Shown: positions 6,606-15,667 of the stretch, in pieces
How positions within the stretch are numbered: the first letter of the stretch is position 1
Layout of the letters: each line of letters starts with the position of its first letter
IMG/VR virus record: IMGVR_UViG_3300025598_000117
Span: 1-30,270 of that record
Length of the DNA stretch: 30,270 nt
Source of the DNA: a virus
Strand: one strand, 5' to 3'
Position numbers and translations under genes: made by a program
The notes under the pieces: model-generated
What the model saw: the letters and a program-made list of their open reading frames with translations, nothing else
What the model was told of the DNA's origin: nothing
The model's database searches: none

Positions 6606-9305
6606 ATGCCAACCGAACAACCTAATTTACCTGGATCAACTACGTTAGGATCTCAAAACGCACAAAATAATAACTTACCTAACCAACAGGCTGTAGATAC
6701 ACAAACAACAGCTAAAGCACCTCTAGTGCCACCTTCACAGCAAAAAGCACAAATGCCTGCTAATGTGAAATCTCCTAAATATTCTAAACATGTTGAACTA
6801 CTAGCATTAATAACAAGCAACATGGTAGCTTCTTCCTCAGGTGAAGAACAAACTAGATTACTAATAGCAGGAGATACTGGATTAGGTAAAACTAGTTTCA
6901 TCAGCCAATTAGGCAGAATGTTAGGAATGGGCACAATGATTATTGAAGTGCCTCACTTAGTGGAAGAAAATTTAATTAATATTCCGTATACCGTTGTAGA
7001 TAAAGACGGAGCTAAACATCACGGAAACACACAAGTAGCCAAAGAAGGATCAAAATATAAATTAGTACAGGCTGAAGCAAGCTTGGTTACTGAAATCGAT
7101 AAACTAATTAAAGTTCCGGATAATCAATATGATGCCCATATAAAAAGTTTAGGGTTTTATGAAAAAGGACTTTTATCAGAATTTGAAAAAGAATATGGAT
7201 TAGAAAGACTTTATCAAGCTAGAGAAATGTGGGATAGAATATTATTCATAGATGAATATTTTAGAACTACAACTAAAACTATAAGAACTTTATTAAGAGG
7301 AATATTAAATGGGCAGATCGGTAACGATCCTATTCCACCTAAAACTTTTCCAATTTATGCTTCTAACTTATCAGATCAATCAGGCGCAATAGAAGAGCCA
7401 GAAAGTTATCATGCATTTGGAATAATAAATTTTGATGCTCCTTCATTAGAAAACTGGTTATATTATACAGTAGCCGAAGGAGTAGGAAAAAATGTTCACT
7501 TCAAAGAACAGGTTATAAATGCCTTTGTTAAAAATATGAAAGATGAACACATTAGCATTAATGATGTTATAAGAACTAGTCCTCGCCGATGGAGTGAAAT
7601 ATTATTTTATCTAAATAATATGTTTCCTTTTAAGAAAGGAAGTGATGATGCAAATATTGCTTACAGCCATGTTAGAGCTCAATTTGAAAATCAATCAAGA
7701 ACTTTATCTGGAGGATTTGAAGTATTTCATAATATATTAAAAGATCTTGCAATTGCAAGCGGTGTAGCTCCTTCTTTTAAACAATTATCGGCAGGTAGAT
7801 GGAGAGATGTTTTAAACAACGTTATCGTAAATGCTATACAGATCGGACCTTCTAAAAAATATGTACCAGTTATCCAAGGCGAACCGGGTATTGGAAAAAC
7901 CGCTATTGTTGCGAAACTCGAAGCAGATCAATACGAAGGTGATGGTACTGGATTTAACTTAAGAACTGCTGTTGTTAACTGCACCACAATTCATCCAGAC
8001 GATATGCTAGGAATTCCTTCCGGAAAAGATATAGAATTTAAAGATACTACTAAACGAGTAACAGAATTTAGCGAACCTTTATTATATAATAAAATTAATA
8101 AATTATTAATAGAAGCAACTAAAAATTATAAGAACCAGTTGATTAAGAGAGCAGAAGCCGGTAAATTGCAAGGTAGATCAGCCGAGCAAGTATTCGAAGA
8201 ATGGGAAAATCAAAAATATAAATTTGCTATTTTATTTGATGAAATTAATCGTGTTAAAGACATAAGAGTGTTTAATAGTCTTAGAAAATTAATTTTAACT
8301 AAAGAATTTGATGGAAAATTTAAACTAGATCCCGGGACTGTTGTCATCGGATCAATGAATCCGGGCGATAGTCAAACCATGGAATTAACGGATCATTTTA
8401 GAGATGCCATTGAAATCATACATTCCGAAGCAGACTGGAATGCATTCATCGGCTATATGAGAAATAACCGTTTTATAAAAACAGAAAAATTAAAATATAC
8501 CCCAATATCTTATGCGTTAAATATCGGTAAAAACTTTATCGAAGGATTACCTAAAGCTAGCTTCATCACAAGAGATATCAAGGGAGAAAAAGAATTTCAT
8601 TGGTCAAGTGGAGGAGGGATTGACATAAGAGTTGATCCAAGAGCCTTAGACCATATGTATCGTGATCTAGTAGCAAATACAGACCTTGCTATTAAGTCTA
8701 TGGAAAGAAAAGGAATATTCGAACCTGAAAATTTAGAATCAATCAAATCAGACCTTACAGAAAAAGCTGTTAATTCTTGTCGAGGGATTTTAACAAAGAA
8801 GTTTATGGATATAGGAGCTTCTTCAATTAGTCCTAATTTTTTAAGTGCCTTTACGAGTTATATGTCAGATATCGTTAACGAAAGTATATCGATGAAAACT
8901 ACTAAGGAAACAGATCTAGAGAGTATATTAGATGAATTTGTTACAGGAAAGACTAAGAGCCTAGCTAATGTAGAAATGCACGGCTACATGTCAAAATTTG
9001 ATCCGGCACAATTTAATGTAGACTTCGAAAGATATTTAGAAAAATTATATAAAAAATCGGGTGGCGATTTTGATGAATTCAGCAATGACGTTCTTAATAT
9101 TTTAAACAGCGTAAAAGAAGGAACTCAAAAATTAAAATGGTCTTACGAAGCATTAAATCAATTTTATAGACCAATAGAAGTTATGTTAGAATCTATTCTC
9201 GAATCTGAATATTCAGATTTAGATAAAAATCCACATGATGCTAAGTTAGCTGCTGTTGGTAAATTCTGGAATGAGGTTCTCTCCGCTACAGGAGCCGGGG
9301 CTTAA
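6606..9305 (+). CDS. Tandem AAA+ ATPase, MoxR-like
   Basis: 899 residues with two AAA+ modules. A disordered Q/N/P-rich N-terminus (1-55) precedes module 1: Walker A G-D-T-G-L-G-K-T near 89-96, Walker B I-L-F-I-D-E-Y near 212, then T-x-x-x-L-L-R-G-I-L-N-G-Q as in MoxR helix-2 regions. Module 2: Walker A G-E-P-G-I-G-K-T near 425, Walker B A-I-L-F-D-E-I-N-R near 542, sensor 1 G-S-M-N-P-G near 577. MoxR ATPases remodel protein partners, usually with a VWA protein; a metallopeptidase-like and a VWA gene follow here. Its substrate (virion protein, host complex, or metal cofactor) is not visible. Confidence 0.85.
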   Translation: MPTEQPNLPGSTTLGSQNAQNNNLPNQQAVDTQTTAKAPLVPPSQQKAQMPANVKSPKYSKHVELLALITSNMVASSSGEEQTRLLIAGDTGLGKTSFISQLGRMLGMGTMIIEVPHLVEENLINIPYTVVDKDGAKHHGNTQVAKEGSKYKLVQAEASLVTEIDKLIKVPDNQYDAHIKSLGFYEKGLLSEFEKEYGLERLYQAREMWDRILFIDEYFRTTTKTIRTLLRGILNGQIGNDPIPPKTFPIYASNLSDQSGAIEEPESYHAFGIINFDAPSLENWLYYTVAEGVGKNVHFKEQVINAFVKNMKDEHISINDVIRTSPRRWSEILFYLNNMFPFKKGSDDANIAYSHVRAQFENQSRTLSGGFEVFHNILKDLAIASGVAPSFKQLSAGRWRDVLNNVIVNAIQIGPSKKYVPVIQGEPGIGKTAIVAKLEADQYEGDGTGFNLRTAVVNCTTIHPDDMLGIPSGKDIEFKDTTKRVTEFSEPLLYNKINKLLIEATKNYKNQLIKRAEAGKLQGRSAEQVFEEWENQKYKFAILFDEINRVKDIRVFNSLRKLILTKEFDGKFKLDPGTVVIGSMNPGDSQTMELTDHFRDAIEIIHSEADWNAFIGYMRNNRFIKTEKLKYTPISYALNIGKNFIEGLPKASFITRDIKGEKEFHWSSGGGIDIRVDPRALDHMYRDLVANTDLAIKSMERKGIFEPENLESIKSDLTEKAVNSCRGILTKKFMDIGASSISPNFLSAFTSYMSDIVNESISMKTTKETDLESILDEFVTGKTKSLANVEMHGYMSKFDPAQFNVDFERYLEKLYKKSGGDFDEFSNDVLNILNSVKEGTQKLKWSYEALNQFYRPIEVMLESILESEYSDLDKNPHDAKLAAVGKFWNEVLSATGAGA

Positions 9306-9306
9306 C

Positions 9307-10476
9307 ATGAGATTTTTTGAATTCAGAACTATAATCAAAGAAGCGAGGTATGGATTAAGATCAGAAAAAGGAGAAGTTGTTTTTAGAACTTCTAAGGTAG
9401 ACGATCCTCATATCTTAAATGCTATTAAAAAAATATCTCAGGATACCGGCGTTCCGATGGATGATATGTTGGCATCTTTAAAAGTCGAAAATGAAATGAC
9501 CGAAAAGTTGGGTGAGTATAGTAAGATTTTACATGACATTGCGATTAAAAATGTAGGCGAACATGCTCTATGGAATATTGTTGACACTATTCCTTCCGAA
9601 AAACTTAATTCTTCATTTGATGAAACTACATTTATTATGCTATGTCAAGAGATACAACAACGAGAAAAAGGTTTTTTTCCTTTAAAATCTGTTGATAAAA
9701 AATTACATAAAAAGCTGATAAGTCAACTTCATCCTATATTAATCCCATCTTCTTTTAAACAATATCAACAGTATAATGATCAAATTACTACAGCCGCTGT
9801 CTCTAGTGATGGAAACTTCTTTTTTAATGTGCCTTTCATGCAAAAACTAGTTTACTTCGGCGATGTTATAGATGTAAAACCTACACGGCCTATATACGTT
9901 TCCAATGGTGGAAACATACCTGATAGTTACTGCTTCATCGAATTTTTGATAATGCACGAATTGTGTCACTTTATATTCGGAGACATTTCAGATTCGTCGC
10001 GATATAAACAATACGAACATAGATTGCATAACATCGCACAAGATTTTCGAATTAACTTTGAGTTAACTAAATTAGGATTTACACCATTACCTTTAGGAAT
10101 GTTTAGTGATGAATTAAATGCTGATAGATTTGAGAATTACCTAAAGTTATTGAGAGCTGTTAAAGAAGAAATAGATAAATTACCACCTTGGTTGCAAACT
10201 TGGTTTGAAGAGACTAATAGTCCAGACCAGCACGACGATCCGAATGATACAGACGATCAACAGAACCAGAATAAACATCCTTGGAGACCAAGTCTCGGTG
10301 ATATTGTGTTGATATCTAATGAGGGAAGATTTGGTAGAGTCGTAGAAATTAAACCTAATGATATGTACGCAATCACCCCAGTTTCAATACAGGAATTAGA
10401 AAAAGAATATCCTGGAATTAAAATTGGCACAGAAAAAGGTAAAAAGGAATCTGGTGAAAAAGGTAGTCAACCATGA
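9307..10476 (+). CDS. HExxH metallopeptidase-like protein with SH3-like tail
   Basis: 389 residues from the ATG one base after the ATPase stop. M-H-E-L-C-H-F near 218-224 is a zincin HExxH motif, followed by A-Q-D-F-R-I-N that can supply the third region, as in metallopeptidase domains that accompany VWA proteins (DUF2201 type). After an acidic D/N/Q linker near 310-330 comes a small beta domain, G-D-I-V-L-I-S-N-E-G-R-F-G-R-V-V-E-I, resembling KOW/SH3 barrels and the next gene. The N-terminus M-R-F-F-E-F-R-T-I-I-K-E-A looks like a T4 capsid-targeting peptide. Protease activity is not proven by the motif alone. Confidence 0.7.
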   Translation: MRFFEFRTIIKEARYGLRSEKGEVVFRTSKVDDPHILNAIKKISQDTGVPMDDMLASLKVENEMTEKLGEYSKILHDIAIKNVGEHALWNIVDTIPSEKLNSSFDETTFIMLCQEIQQREKGFFPLKSVDKKLHKKLISQLHPILIPSSFKQYQQYNDQITTAAVSSDGNFFFNVPFMQKLVYFGDVIDVKPTRPIYVSNGGNIPDSYCFIEFLIMHELCHFIFGDISDSSRYKQYEHRLHNIAQDFRINFELTKLGFTPLPLGMFSDELNADRFENYLKLLRAVKEEIDKLPPWLQTWFEETNSPDQHDDPNDTDDQQNQNKHPWRPSLGDIVLISNEGRFGRVVEIKPNDMYAITPVSIQELEKEYPGIKIGTEKGKKESGEKGSQP

Positions 10477-10838
10477 TTAAAGTTTATCCATTAAGATATT
10501 TACGTCCTATAGAACAAAAACCTCAAGAGGGTAATGGTCCGCCTCCACCTAGTACACCTCCTGGAGAGGGCGGATGTAAGATTAAAGTAGGACAATTGAT
10601 AAAAAACAGGAAAACAGGAGCGATAGGCCAAGTGATAGAAGTGGACGATCAATGCCGCGCTAAAATACGAGAGCTAACCTATGATGAAATTATGTCAATC
10701 AAACGGTCGATGCAGCCCGGCGGAGGACAGGACATCAATGATTTAAAAATTCCCGATTCTCCCAACGTTGAACCGAATCTCGAAGAATCAAGATTAAAAG
10801 AATTGTTAAATAAAATCATTAAAGGAGTATCTACATGA
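10473..10838 (+). CDS. Small SH3/KOW-like protein
   Basis: 121 residues, starting in an ATGA overlap. A proline/glycine linker (about 18-33) is followed by K-V-G-Q-L-I-K-N-R-K-T-G-A-I-G-Q-V-I-E-V, a G-x-x-G beta-barrel pattern that parallels the C-terminal domain of the preceding protein. The C-terminal 30 residues form a charged helix. The ending also overlaps the next gene by 4 bases, so stoichiometric co-production with the metallopeptidase-like and VWA proteins is likely. Role unknown. Confidence 0.7.
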   Translation: MIKVYPLRYLRPIEQKPQEGNGPPPPSTPPGEGGCKIKVGQLIKNRKTGAIGQVIEVDDQCRAKIRELTYDEIMSIKRSMQPGGGQDINDLKIPDSPNVEPNLEESRLKELLNKIIKGVST

Positions 10839-11827
10839 CCTGGTGGAATGAAGATGAGTACGAGCCTTGGCCGTCGCCGCCGCCTCCACCACAAGGCAAA
10901 GGAGGTAACTCAGATGATTCAGATAAACCGGATCAACCTCCTTCAGAAACTCAACCCTCAGAAGAACAAGATGATCTAGACGAAAAAGATCGTGATTCTT
11001 GGGAAAAGGTTAAAAATAAATTAAGACAAGAGCAAGGCGATGAAGCAGGAGCTCAAGCGAGTAGCGATGACGAAGGTCAAGGAAAAGAACAAAAACAAGG
11101 ATCTCAGTCTGGCCAGGAAATAAAAACCGACTATACTCCTAAGTATCCATGGCAAAATCTCATAAAGAAGTTTATATCTAAATCGACTATTTTAGACCGT
11201 AGTTATAGTAAAGCTAATAGACGAAATGCCGGCGGTCCGGAAGAATTAGAAATAACAGGAAGCAGTGTAGTTAGGCCTGGAGAAAAAGAACTTGATCCGA
11301 TATATAAAATGTGTTTTGTTGTCGACTCTTCCGGCAGTATGATTGGATCTGTTGATAAAGCATTAATTGAAGTACAAAAATTATTATCAGTAGTAGCGAA
11401 AGGATCTGATCCACAATTTGGATTAGTATTTTTTACAACTGATGCTTATTATTATTCTTGTAATCTAAAAAAAGGCGAAGCTATTAAAGTTAACAGTTTT
11501 GACGAGCTTATGAACCCACCGCCTAATGCTACAAAATTATCTCTAAAAGACGTTCTTAATTCAGCCTATAGCGGAGGAACGGTTTTTTCGAGGCAAATGG
11601 CTGATCAAATAAAAAATATGCTAAAACAAAATTATAATGTATGTATGTTTACAGACGAAGGTATTTTAGATCAAGTAGGAACAATTTCAAATTGGAAGAA
11701 CTTTTTATCTGTTTATACCAGCGCTGTAGGTAAGCATTTATTTTTAATTTTAAATAATCAAAGAAACTTTAAATTAATCGTTGATAAAATGGGAGGACTG
11801 AAACCTGATAATTTCAGTCATTTATAA
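10835..11827 (+). CDS. VWA-domain protein with complete MIDAS
   Basis: 330 residues. Residues 1-100 are a low-complexity P/D/E/Q/S linker. The VWA domain follows: F-V-V-D-S-S-G-S-M near 161-169 (MIDAS D-x-S-x-S), S-G-G-T-V near 250 (MIDAS Thr), and M-F-T-D-E-G near 275 (MIDAS Asp), so metal-dependent binding is expected. VWA proteins act as adaptors for MoxR ATPases. With the AAA+ and HExxH genes upstream this reproduces a MoxR-metallopeptidase-VWA set in one operon. The GGCAAAGGAGG-like stretch near 10898 is inside the coding region. Confidence 0.85.
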   Translation: MTWWNEDEYEPWPSPPPPPQGKGGNSDDSDKPDQPPSETQPSEEQDDLDEKDRDSWEKVKNKLRQEQGDEAGAQASSDDEGQGKEQKQGSQSGQEIKTDYTPKYPWQNLIKKFISKSTILDRSYSKANRRNAGGPEELEITGSSVVRPGEKELDPIYKMCFVVDSSGSMIGSVDKALIEVQKLLSVVAKGSDPQFGLVFFTTDAYYYSCNLKKGEAIKVNSFDELMNPPPNATKLSLKDVLNSAYSGGTVFSRQMADQIKNMLKQNYNVCMFTDEGILDQVGTISNWKNFLSVYTSAVGKHLFLILNNQRNFKLIVDKMGGLKPDNFSHL

Positions 11828-11829
11828 AA

Positions 11830-12597
11830 ATGAAATTAAAAAAATTATTAAAAGAAAATACAGATAACATTCGGAAAGATCTTGCAACTCTTTTTTATGT
11901 AGACGGTGATTATCATTTTGACTCATCAAAAGGTGGTTGGGTTTTTGAAGGAGATCTAAGAGCTGATAATAAAGAAAATTTAGTTGAGATTCCTTTTCCA
12001 ATTGCCGAAGTTCACGGAGAGTTTAGCATAGAAGCCTGCGGCATACAGAGTCTTAAAAATTTTCCTCGTAAAAGTTCTCTCATTAAAGTTGCAGCATGCA
12101 GTGGTCTAAAAACTTTAAATACTGATGGGTTAATCGAATCAGAGTCGATAAATTTTCAACATATTGCCAACGAAGAATTAACAAATCTATCAGGGTTTGA
12201 AGTTAAAACAAAAAATCTTGTCTTGAGAGCTGTAAGAAATCTTAAAACACTAAGCGGACTTAAAGGTCATGTACAAAATTTAATTGTAGGAAATCTTCAA
12301 AATATAGAAGAAGATTTTTCAAAAATTCCAGCATCATTAGTAAATCATGTTACAATTGATTTAGAAAAAGGTGGATTTTTAAAATCTAAACTTATTCTTC
12401 CTATATTGTTTCAAAAATTAGAAGAAAATAATGGAGATTTTGCTACTGTTAAATTAGAGAAATTAGAAAAAACAAAAGATGAAGTATTGAAAAAGATACT
12501 TATAAAATATCGTTATAGTGGAGCTCAAGGAATGATTCCTCTTATAAGAGAATTAAGATTAACTGACGATAAGTATAAACTTCTAACTAATATATAA
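11830..12597 (+). CDS. Leucine-rich-repeat-like protein with CTS-like start
   Basis: 255 residues. The middle (about 55-185) has irregular leucine-rich repeats of the short phage type (L-K-N-F-P, L-K-T-L-N, L-T-N-L-S-G-F, L-K-T-L-S-G-L-K). The N-terminus M-K-L-K-K-L-L-K-E-N resembles the T4 internal-protein targeting peptide with an L-x-E cleavage site. The spacing of 2 nt from the VWA gene suggests co-transcription. A binding protein for a host or phage partner is a reasonable guess; no enzyme motif is seen. Confidence 0.65.
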   Translation: MKLKKLLKENTDNIRKDLATLFYVDGDYHFDSSKGGWVFEGDLRADNKENLVEIPFPIAEVHGEFSIEACGIQSLKNFPRKSSLIKVAACSGLKTLNTDGLIESESINFQHIANEELTNLSGFEVKTKNLVLRAVRNLKTLSGLKGHVQNLIVGNLQNIEEDFSKIPASLVNHVTIDLEKGGFLKSKLILPILFQKLEENNGDFATVKLEKLEKTKDEVLKKILIKYRYSGAQGMIPLIRELRLTDDKYKLLTNI

Positions 12598-12598
12598 T

Positions 12599-13780
12599 TT
12601 ATTTTAATTTATAATATAATTCTTCTCTTATCGATTTAAACAGTTCTTTAAATCCCGACTTCTCTCCCTTCATTAATTTAGAAAGGATAAGATCGCTATC
12701 GGATATTTTATCATATGGATGTGCTTTTCTATAGGCCGCTATATCATTAGCGAATTGCGACATAAAATTACCAGAACCTAATGCGCTGCTGACTGCTTCT
12801 TTCCATATTGACTTAAATTGATCTGTATCTGAAATACTATCATACGGTTGATTTTTAATATTGTTAAGATGGTCTGATACATCGTCGTAGAGATTAGAAG
12901 TATCGCCATCTCTATTTAGAAATAGTTTTGCTACTTTCTGCATAACCACGGGAGCTACTTTAAACAGTCTTGCAGAAATATCATCTTCAGATTTTAAAGG
13001 ATCTGCTCTTCTAAGCTTTTCTCTAGCATTTACTTTAGCTCGTTGTACGCTAGCACCTGCAGTTCCTAATTTTCTACTACGTCGTCCACTGAATCTTTCA
13101 GGTGGTAAAGAAGATAGATCAGGAGCATCTCTATCTTCTAATCTATATACTGTAATGTCATCTGGTTTAGTTCCACCTACGAATTTTTTAATCTCATCAG
13201 ATATATTAGGTCCAGCTTCTGGTTTTTCTTTATGCCCATATCTGCCGCCTCTAGTAGCTGTAAATTCGTGTATTTTGATGTCTGCCCCATCCTTAAGACT
13301 TGCGTACATAATGTAAACTAAATCTGGATCTCTAGAAGGATCATATGGTTTATAATCTACTATCACTCCTCTTCTATTTCGAACAGGAATTCGATGAGCT
13401 GTAGGATCATCTAATTTAGGTCTTAGATATTCCGTTTTTGGTTTAAAGGCGGCCCACCCATTCGGACCATGAAAGACTATAAAGTTATCATAATGTGTTT
13501 TAAAATCATATAATTGTAAATTAGTTACTTTAGGATGTTTCTCATGCTTATATGGAACTAGTCTAGCGCGATCACTAACCAATTGATCATCATGTAGGAA
13601 TTTAGCCAGTTTGGTTCCTTCGGGATCGCTACCAAATGTTTTTAACAAAGGGCTTGACTCAAACAACGCAGCTAATTCTTCATAAATTCCTGTCGCTTCG
13701 ATTGCTTCATCAAACATAGATTCAAATTCTAATAAATCCAGTTTATTTCTTAAATTTTTAATTAAGTTAATATCTGACAT
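12599..13780 (-). CDS. Large unknown protein, late-promoter type
   Basis: 393 residues from the ATG at 13780, which has AAAGG about 9 nt upstream; a GTG at 13792 has none. The protein is helical at both ends, with a basic Arg-rich stretch near 225-260 (R-R-S-R-K, R-A-K-V-N-A-R-E-K-L-R-R). Two similar segments near 310-375, Y-D-S-I-S-D-T-D and Y-D-K-I-S-D-S-D, point to an internal duplication of about 50 residues. It is preceded by a perfect T4 late octamer on its strand. I do not recognise the family; a head or internal virion protein fits the promoter. Confidence 0.65.
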   Translation of the reverse strand: MSDINLIKNLRNKLDLLEFESMFDEAIEATGIYEELAALFESSPLLKTFGSDPEGTKLAKFLHDDQLVSDRARLVPYKHEKHPKVTNLQLYDFKTHYDNFIVFHGPNGWAAFKPKTEYLRPKLDDPTAHRIPVRNRRGVIVDYKPYDPSRDPDLVYIMYASLKDGADIKIHEFTATRGGRYGHKEKPEAGPNISDEIKKFVGGTKPDDITVYRLEDRDAPDLSSLPPERFSGRRSRKLGTAGASVQRAKVNAREKLRRADPLKSEDDISARLFKVAPVVMQKVAKLFLNRDGDTSNLYDDVSDHLNNIKNQPYDSISDTDQFKSIWKEAVSSALGSGNFMSQFANDIAAYRKAHPYDKISDSDLILSKLMKGEKSGFKELFKSIREELYYKLK

Positions 13781-13809
13781 AAGAGACAACACCTTTATAT
13801 TCGTATAAC

Positions 13810-13817
13810 TATTTATA
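13810..13817 (-). promoter_or_regulatory. Perfect T4-type late promoter (TATAAATA)
   Basis: Exact octamer on the minus strand, 29 nt before the ATG at 13780, leaving a leader with an AAAGG ribosome binding site. It is back to back with the octamer of the FeoA-like gene. Confidence 0.65.
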
Positions 13818-13828
13818 ACTTTTTTAAA

Positions 13829-13836
13829 GAATAAAT
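13829..13836 (+). promoter_or_regulatory. Late-promoter-like octamer (AATAAATA)
   Basis: One mismatch from TATAAATA, 10 nt before the GTG at 13847. It would give a leader of only about 5 nt. Confidence 0.4.
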
Positions 13837-13846
13837 ATCCATATGA

Positions 13847-14080
13847 GTGTCCAACATGACATTAGCTAACGCTCCTTTCAATAAACGATTAGTTATATCT
13901 TCAGTGGAAAATTTACAGCTATCTGAAATAGGGTTTATTCCAGGAGCTATAGTTCGAATTATAGCAAAAGCTCCATTCAAAGGACCTATAGCGGTCCGCG
14001 TAGATTCGTCGACATTTGCTATTAGATTAGAAGAGGCTGCACAAGTAAACATTAACGATTGTGAAGATATCGCGACTTAG
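13847..14080 (+). CDS. FeoA-domain protein
   Basis: 77 residues (74 if the ATG at 13856 is used). The segment L-S-E-I-G-F-I-P-G-A-I-V-R-I-I-A-K-A-P-F-K-G-P-I (split here for reading) followed by V-R-V-D-S-S-T-F-A-I-R-L-E-E-A is the FeoA SH3-like fold pattern, in which cellular FeoA assists the ferrous iron transporter FeoB. A free FeoA-like protein in a phage may bind host FeoB or simply reuse the barrel. GTG at 13847 is chosen because the octamer upstream leaves it just inside the transcript; no clear ribosome binding site precedes either start. Confidence 0.65.
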   Translation: MSNMTLANAPFNKRLVISSVENLQLSEIGFIPGAIVRIIAKAPFKGPIAVRVDSSTFAIRLEEAAQVNINDCEDIAT

Positions 14081-14086
14081 ATATTC

Positions 14087-14094
14087 TATAAATA
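14087..14094 (+). promoter_or_regulatory. Perfect T4-type late promoter, leaderless geometry
   Basis: TATAAATA lies 4 nt before the ATG at 14099. With the T4 initiation distance the transcript starts at about the first base of the start codon. Confidence 0.65.
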
Positions 14095-14098
14095 TATC

Positions 14099-15010
14099 AT
14101 GCAGATTCAAGAATTACTAACAGCTACTCAAATATTTACAGAAGCAAAATCTCCTCGAGGAGATTGTTTTGAAGTAGCAGCAAAAAATACAATTGATAAC
14201 CCTAATTTAGTTTTAGTACATGCATTTGTATCGGGTCAAGGACCTTTAGAGGGCCGACGTTTCGAGCATGCGTGGAATGAAGATGGCGATATAGTAATAG
14301 ATAATAGCAATGGGCGTAAGATTAAAATTCCTAAGATCTTGTATTATACCATAGGTCGTATTGATACTGATAACCCTGAAGAATACAGAGTTTACAATAA
14401 AAAATCTGCAATAGAGCATATGTTAAGGACAGAACATTGGGGACCTTGGGAATTAAGAGGTAGCAGTGATCGTCCGGCTAGCTCGAAAAAACGTAAAAAA
14501 GATAAAGTTACAGAATCTGAAGTTCCTAAGCATCATCCAGCATGGAGTTGGATGAATCATATTAATCCTCAAATCAAACAGTCTCTAAGCCACGTTACTG
14601 AGGAAGACTATACTCGTTTTCTCAGTTTAAAAGACGGATTCAAACACAAAATAGATTGGCCTGACTCGTCCTTTGAAGAAAACAGAAAGGCCACACTATT
14701 CTTAATCAATTACTTTAAGATGTCTATAGATTGGGACGACAGCGGATATCTAGAAAATTATGAAACTAGTGCTACTTGGGCGTGGAAAGAGTACATATGG
14801 ATACTGCATCGTTCGCCAGAATTATCGATGTTTTCTGTAGGCGGAATGACTCCTTCAAAGAACCCAGGGTATGGCAGTCATATGACGCATAAAATCTGGG
14901 TCTGTACCAATAACGATCGATTGGCACGAATTGTTCTTGCCATGAGTAGAGATATTAATCATTCAGAGAAATTTTTTAAACTTATCCAAAAGTTCTGGCC
15001 AAAAAAATGA
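14099..15010 (+). CDS. Papain-like domain fused to DWDDSGY-family domain
   Basis: 303 residues. N-terminus M-Q-I-Q-E-L-L-T-A-T-Q-I-F-T-E-A is CTS-like. Domain 1 (about 20-130) shows G-D-C-F-E-V-A, F-E-H-A-W and I-V-I-D-N-S-N-G-R in the order Cys-His-Asp, as in papain-like or transglutaminase-like folds; the S-G-Q-G-P and G-P-W-E-L pieces recur in phage homologues I remember. A K/S-rich linker (about 125-142) leads to domain 2, which carries M-S-I-D-W-D-D-S-G-Y near 210, the shared motif of a family with five other members in this window. A packaged protease-type effector is inferred. Confidence 0.65.
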   Translation: MQIQELLTATQIFTEAKSPRGDCFEVAAKNTIDNPNLVLVHAFVSGQGPLEGRRFEHAWNEDGDIVIDNSNGRKIKIPKILYYTIGRIDTDNPEEYRVYNKKSAIEHMLRTEHWGPWELRGSSDRPASSKKRKKDKVTESEVPKHHPAWSWMNHINPQIKQSLSHVTEEDYTRFLSLKDGFKHKIDWPDSSFEENRKATLFLINYFKMSIDWDDSGYLENYETSATWAWKEYIWILHRSPELSMFSVGGMTPSKNPGYGSHMTHKIWVCTNNDRLARIVLAMSRDINHSEKFFKLIQKFWPKK

Positions 15011-15516
15011 AAATAAATCAATTAATCAACGAAGCACAGCTCTATGTAAAAGGAATACCTAACCACTTACTATCCAGCATAGAGCCGGATACTGTTCCTG
15101 AATTTGAATCCAAAATTCAAGAGTTTGCTCATAACAGTAATATGATCAGCTTTGCAGATCTATCATCTACTGAAATCGAATGCCTCGAGCTCATGTTGAG
15201 ATACTTTAAGATGACCGTGGATTGGGATAATGTGGGCGTGCTACATGATAGAATTAAACTGATAATCGACAGCGACGTTTGGTCTTTTTTAGATCTACAA
15301 TGGGTTACCTATGATTCGCAAATGGCCACTATCATGCTTTTAATAGGATCTACAAATGCTGTGGGCAATTATCCTCATAATACATCTCGAACTACGGCAG
15401 TTTTCATTAAGTTTAAACAACCCGATCTACGCGAGTTAGCTTACAATATTAAACGCAAAATGAATGACTATGAAGACTTTTGGGACTACATAAAAGAACT
15501 CCTTCATGACCATTGA
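15007..15516 (+). CDS. DWDDSGY-family protein (divergent member)
   Basis: 169 residues, starting in an ATGA overlap with the previous gene. M-K-I-N-Q-L-I-N-E-A matches the capsid-targeting pattern with I-x-E/A cleavage. Residues around 70-80 read Y-F-K-M-T-V-D-W-D-N-V-G-V, aligned with F-K-M-S-I-D-W-D-D-S-G-Y of its neighbour; the downstream part is helical and ends in D-Y-E-D-F-W-D-Y-I. No catalytic motif recognised. Confidence 0.7.
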   Translation: MKINQLINEAQLYVKGIPNHLLSSIEPDTVPEFESKIQEFAHNSNMISFADLSSTEIECLELMLRYFKMTVDWDNVGVLHDRIKLIIDSDVWSFLDLQWVTYDSQMATIMLLIGSTNAVGNYPHNTSRTTAVFIKFKQPDLRELAYNIKRKMNDYEDFWDYIKELLHDH

Positions 15517-15594
15517 TCGGTCTGCACTACAACTGCCTCTCTCGCGTAGCGTAGCGCAGAATTTTTCCCACCCATTAACTACCAACTTAACCCC

Positions 15595-15667
15595 GGTCTA
15601 TACTAACCCTAAAAATCTGCTGCGCAAATTTTTCCCACCATGGAGATCTTGACCCCAGGTGATTTTT
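15595..15667 (+). repeat. 73-bp direct repeat, copy 1 (contains a promoter -35)
   Basis: This copy shares GGTCTAT, CCTAAAAATCTGC, TGGAGATCT and GGTGATTTTT, in the same order and over the same total length, with 17005-17077. The two copies flank the block holding the three tiny paralogues and the kinase-like gene. Copy 1 carries TTGACC, the -35 box for the gene at 15684; copy 2 has CGGCCC there. Confidence 0.6.
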
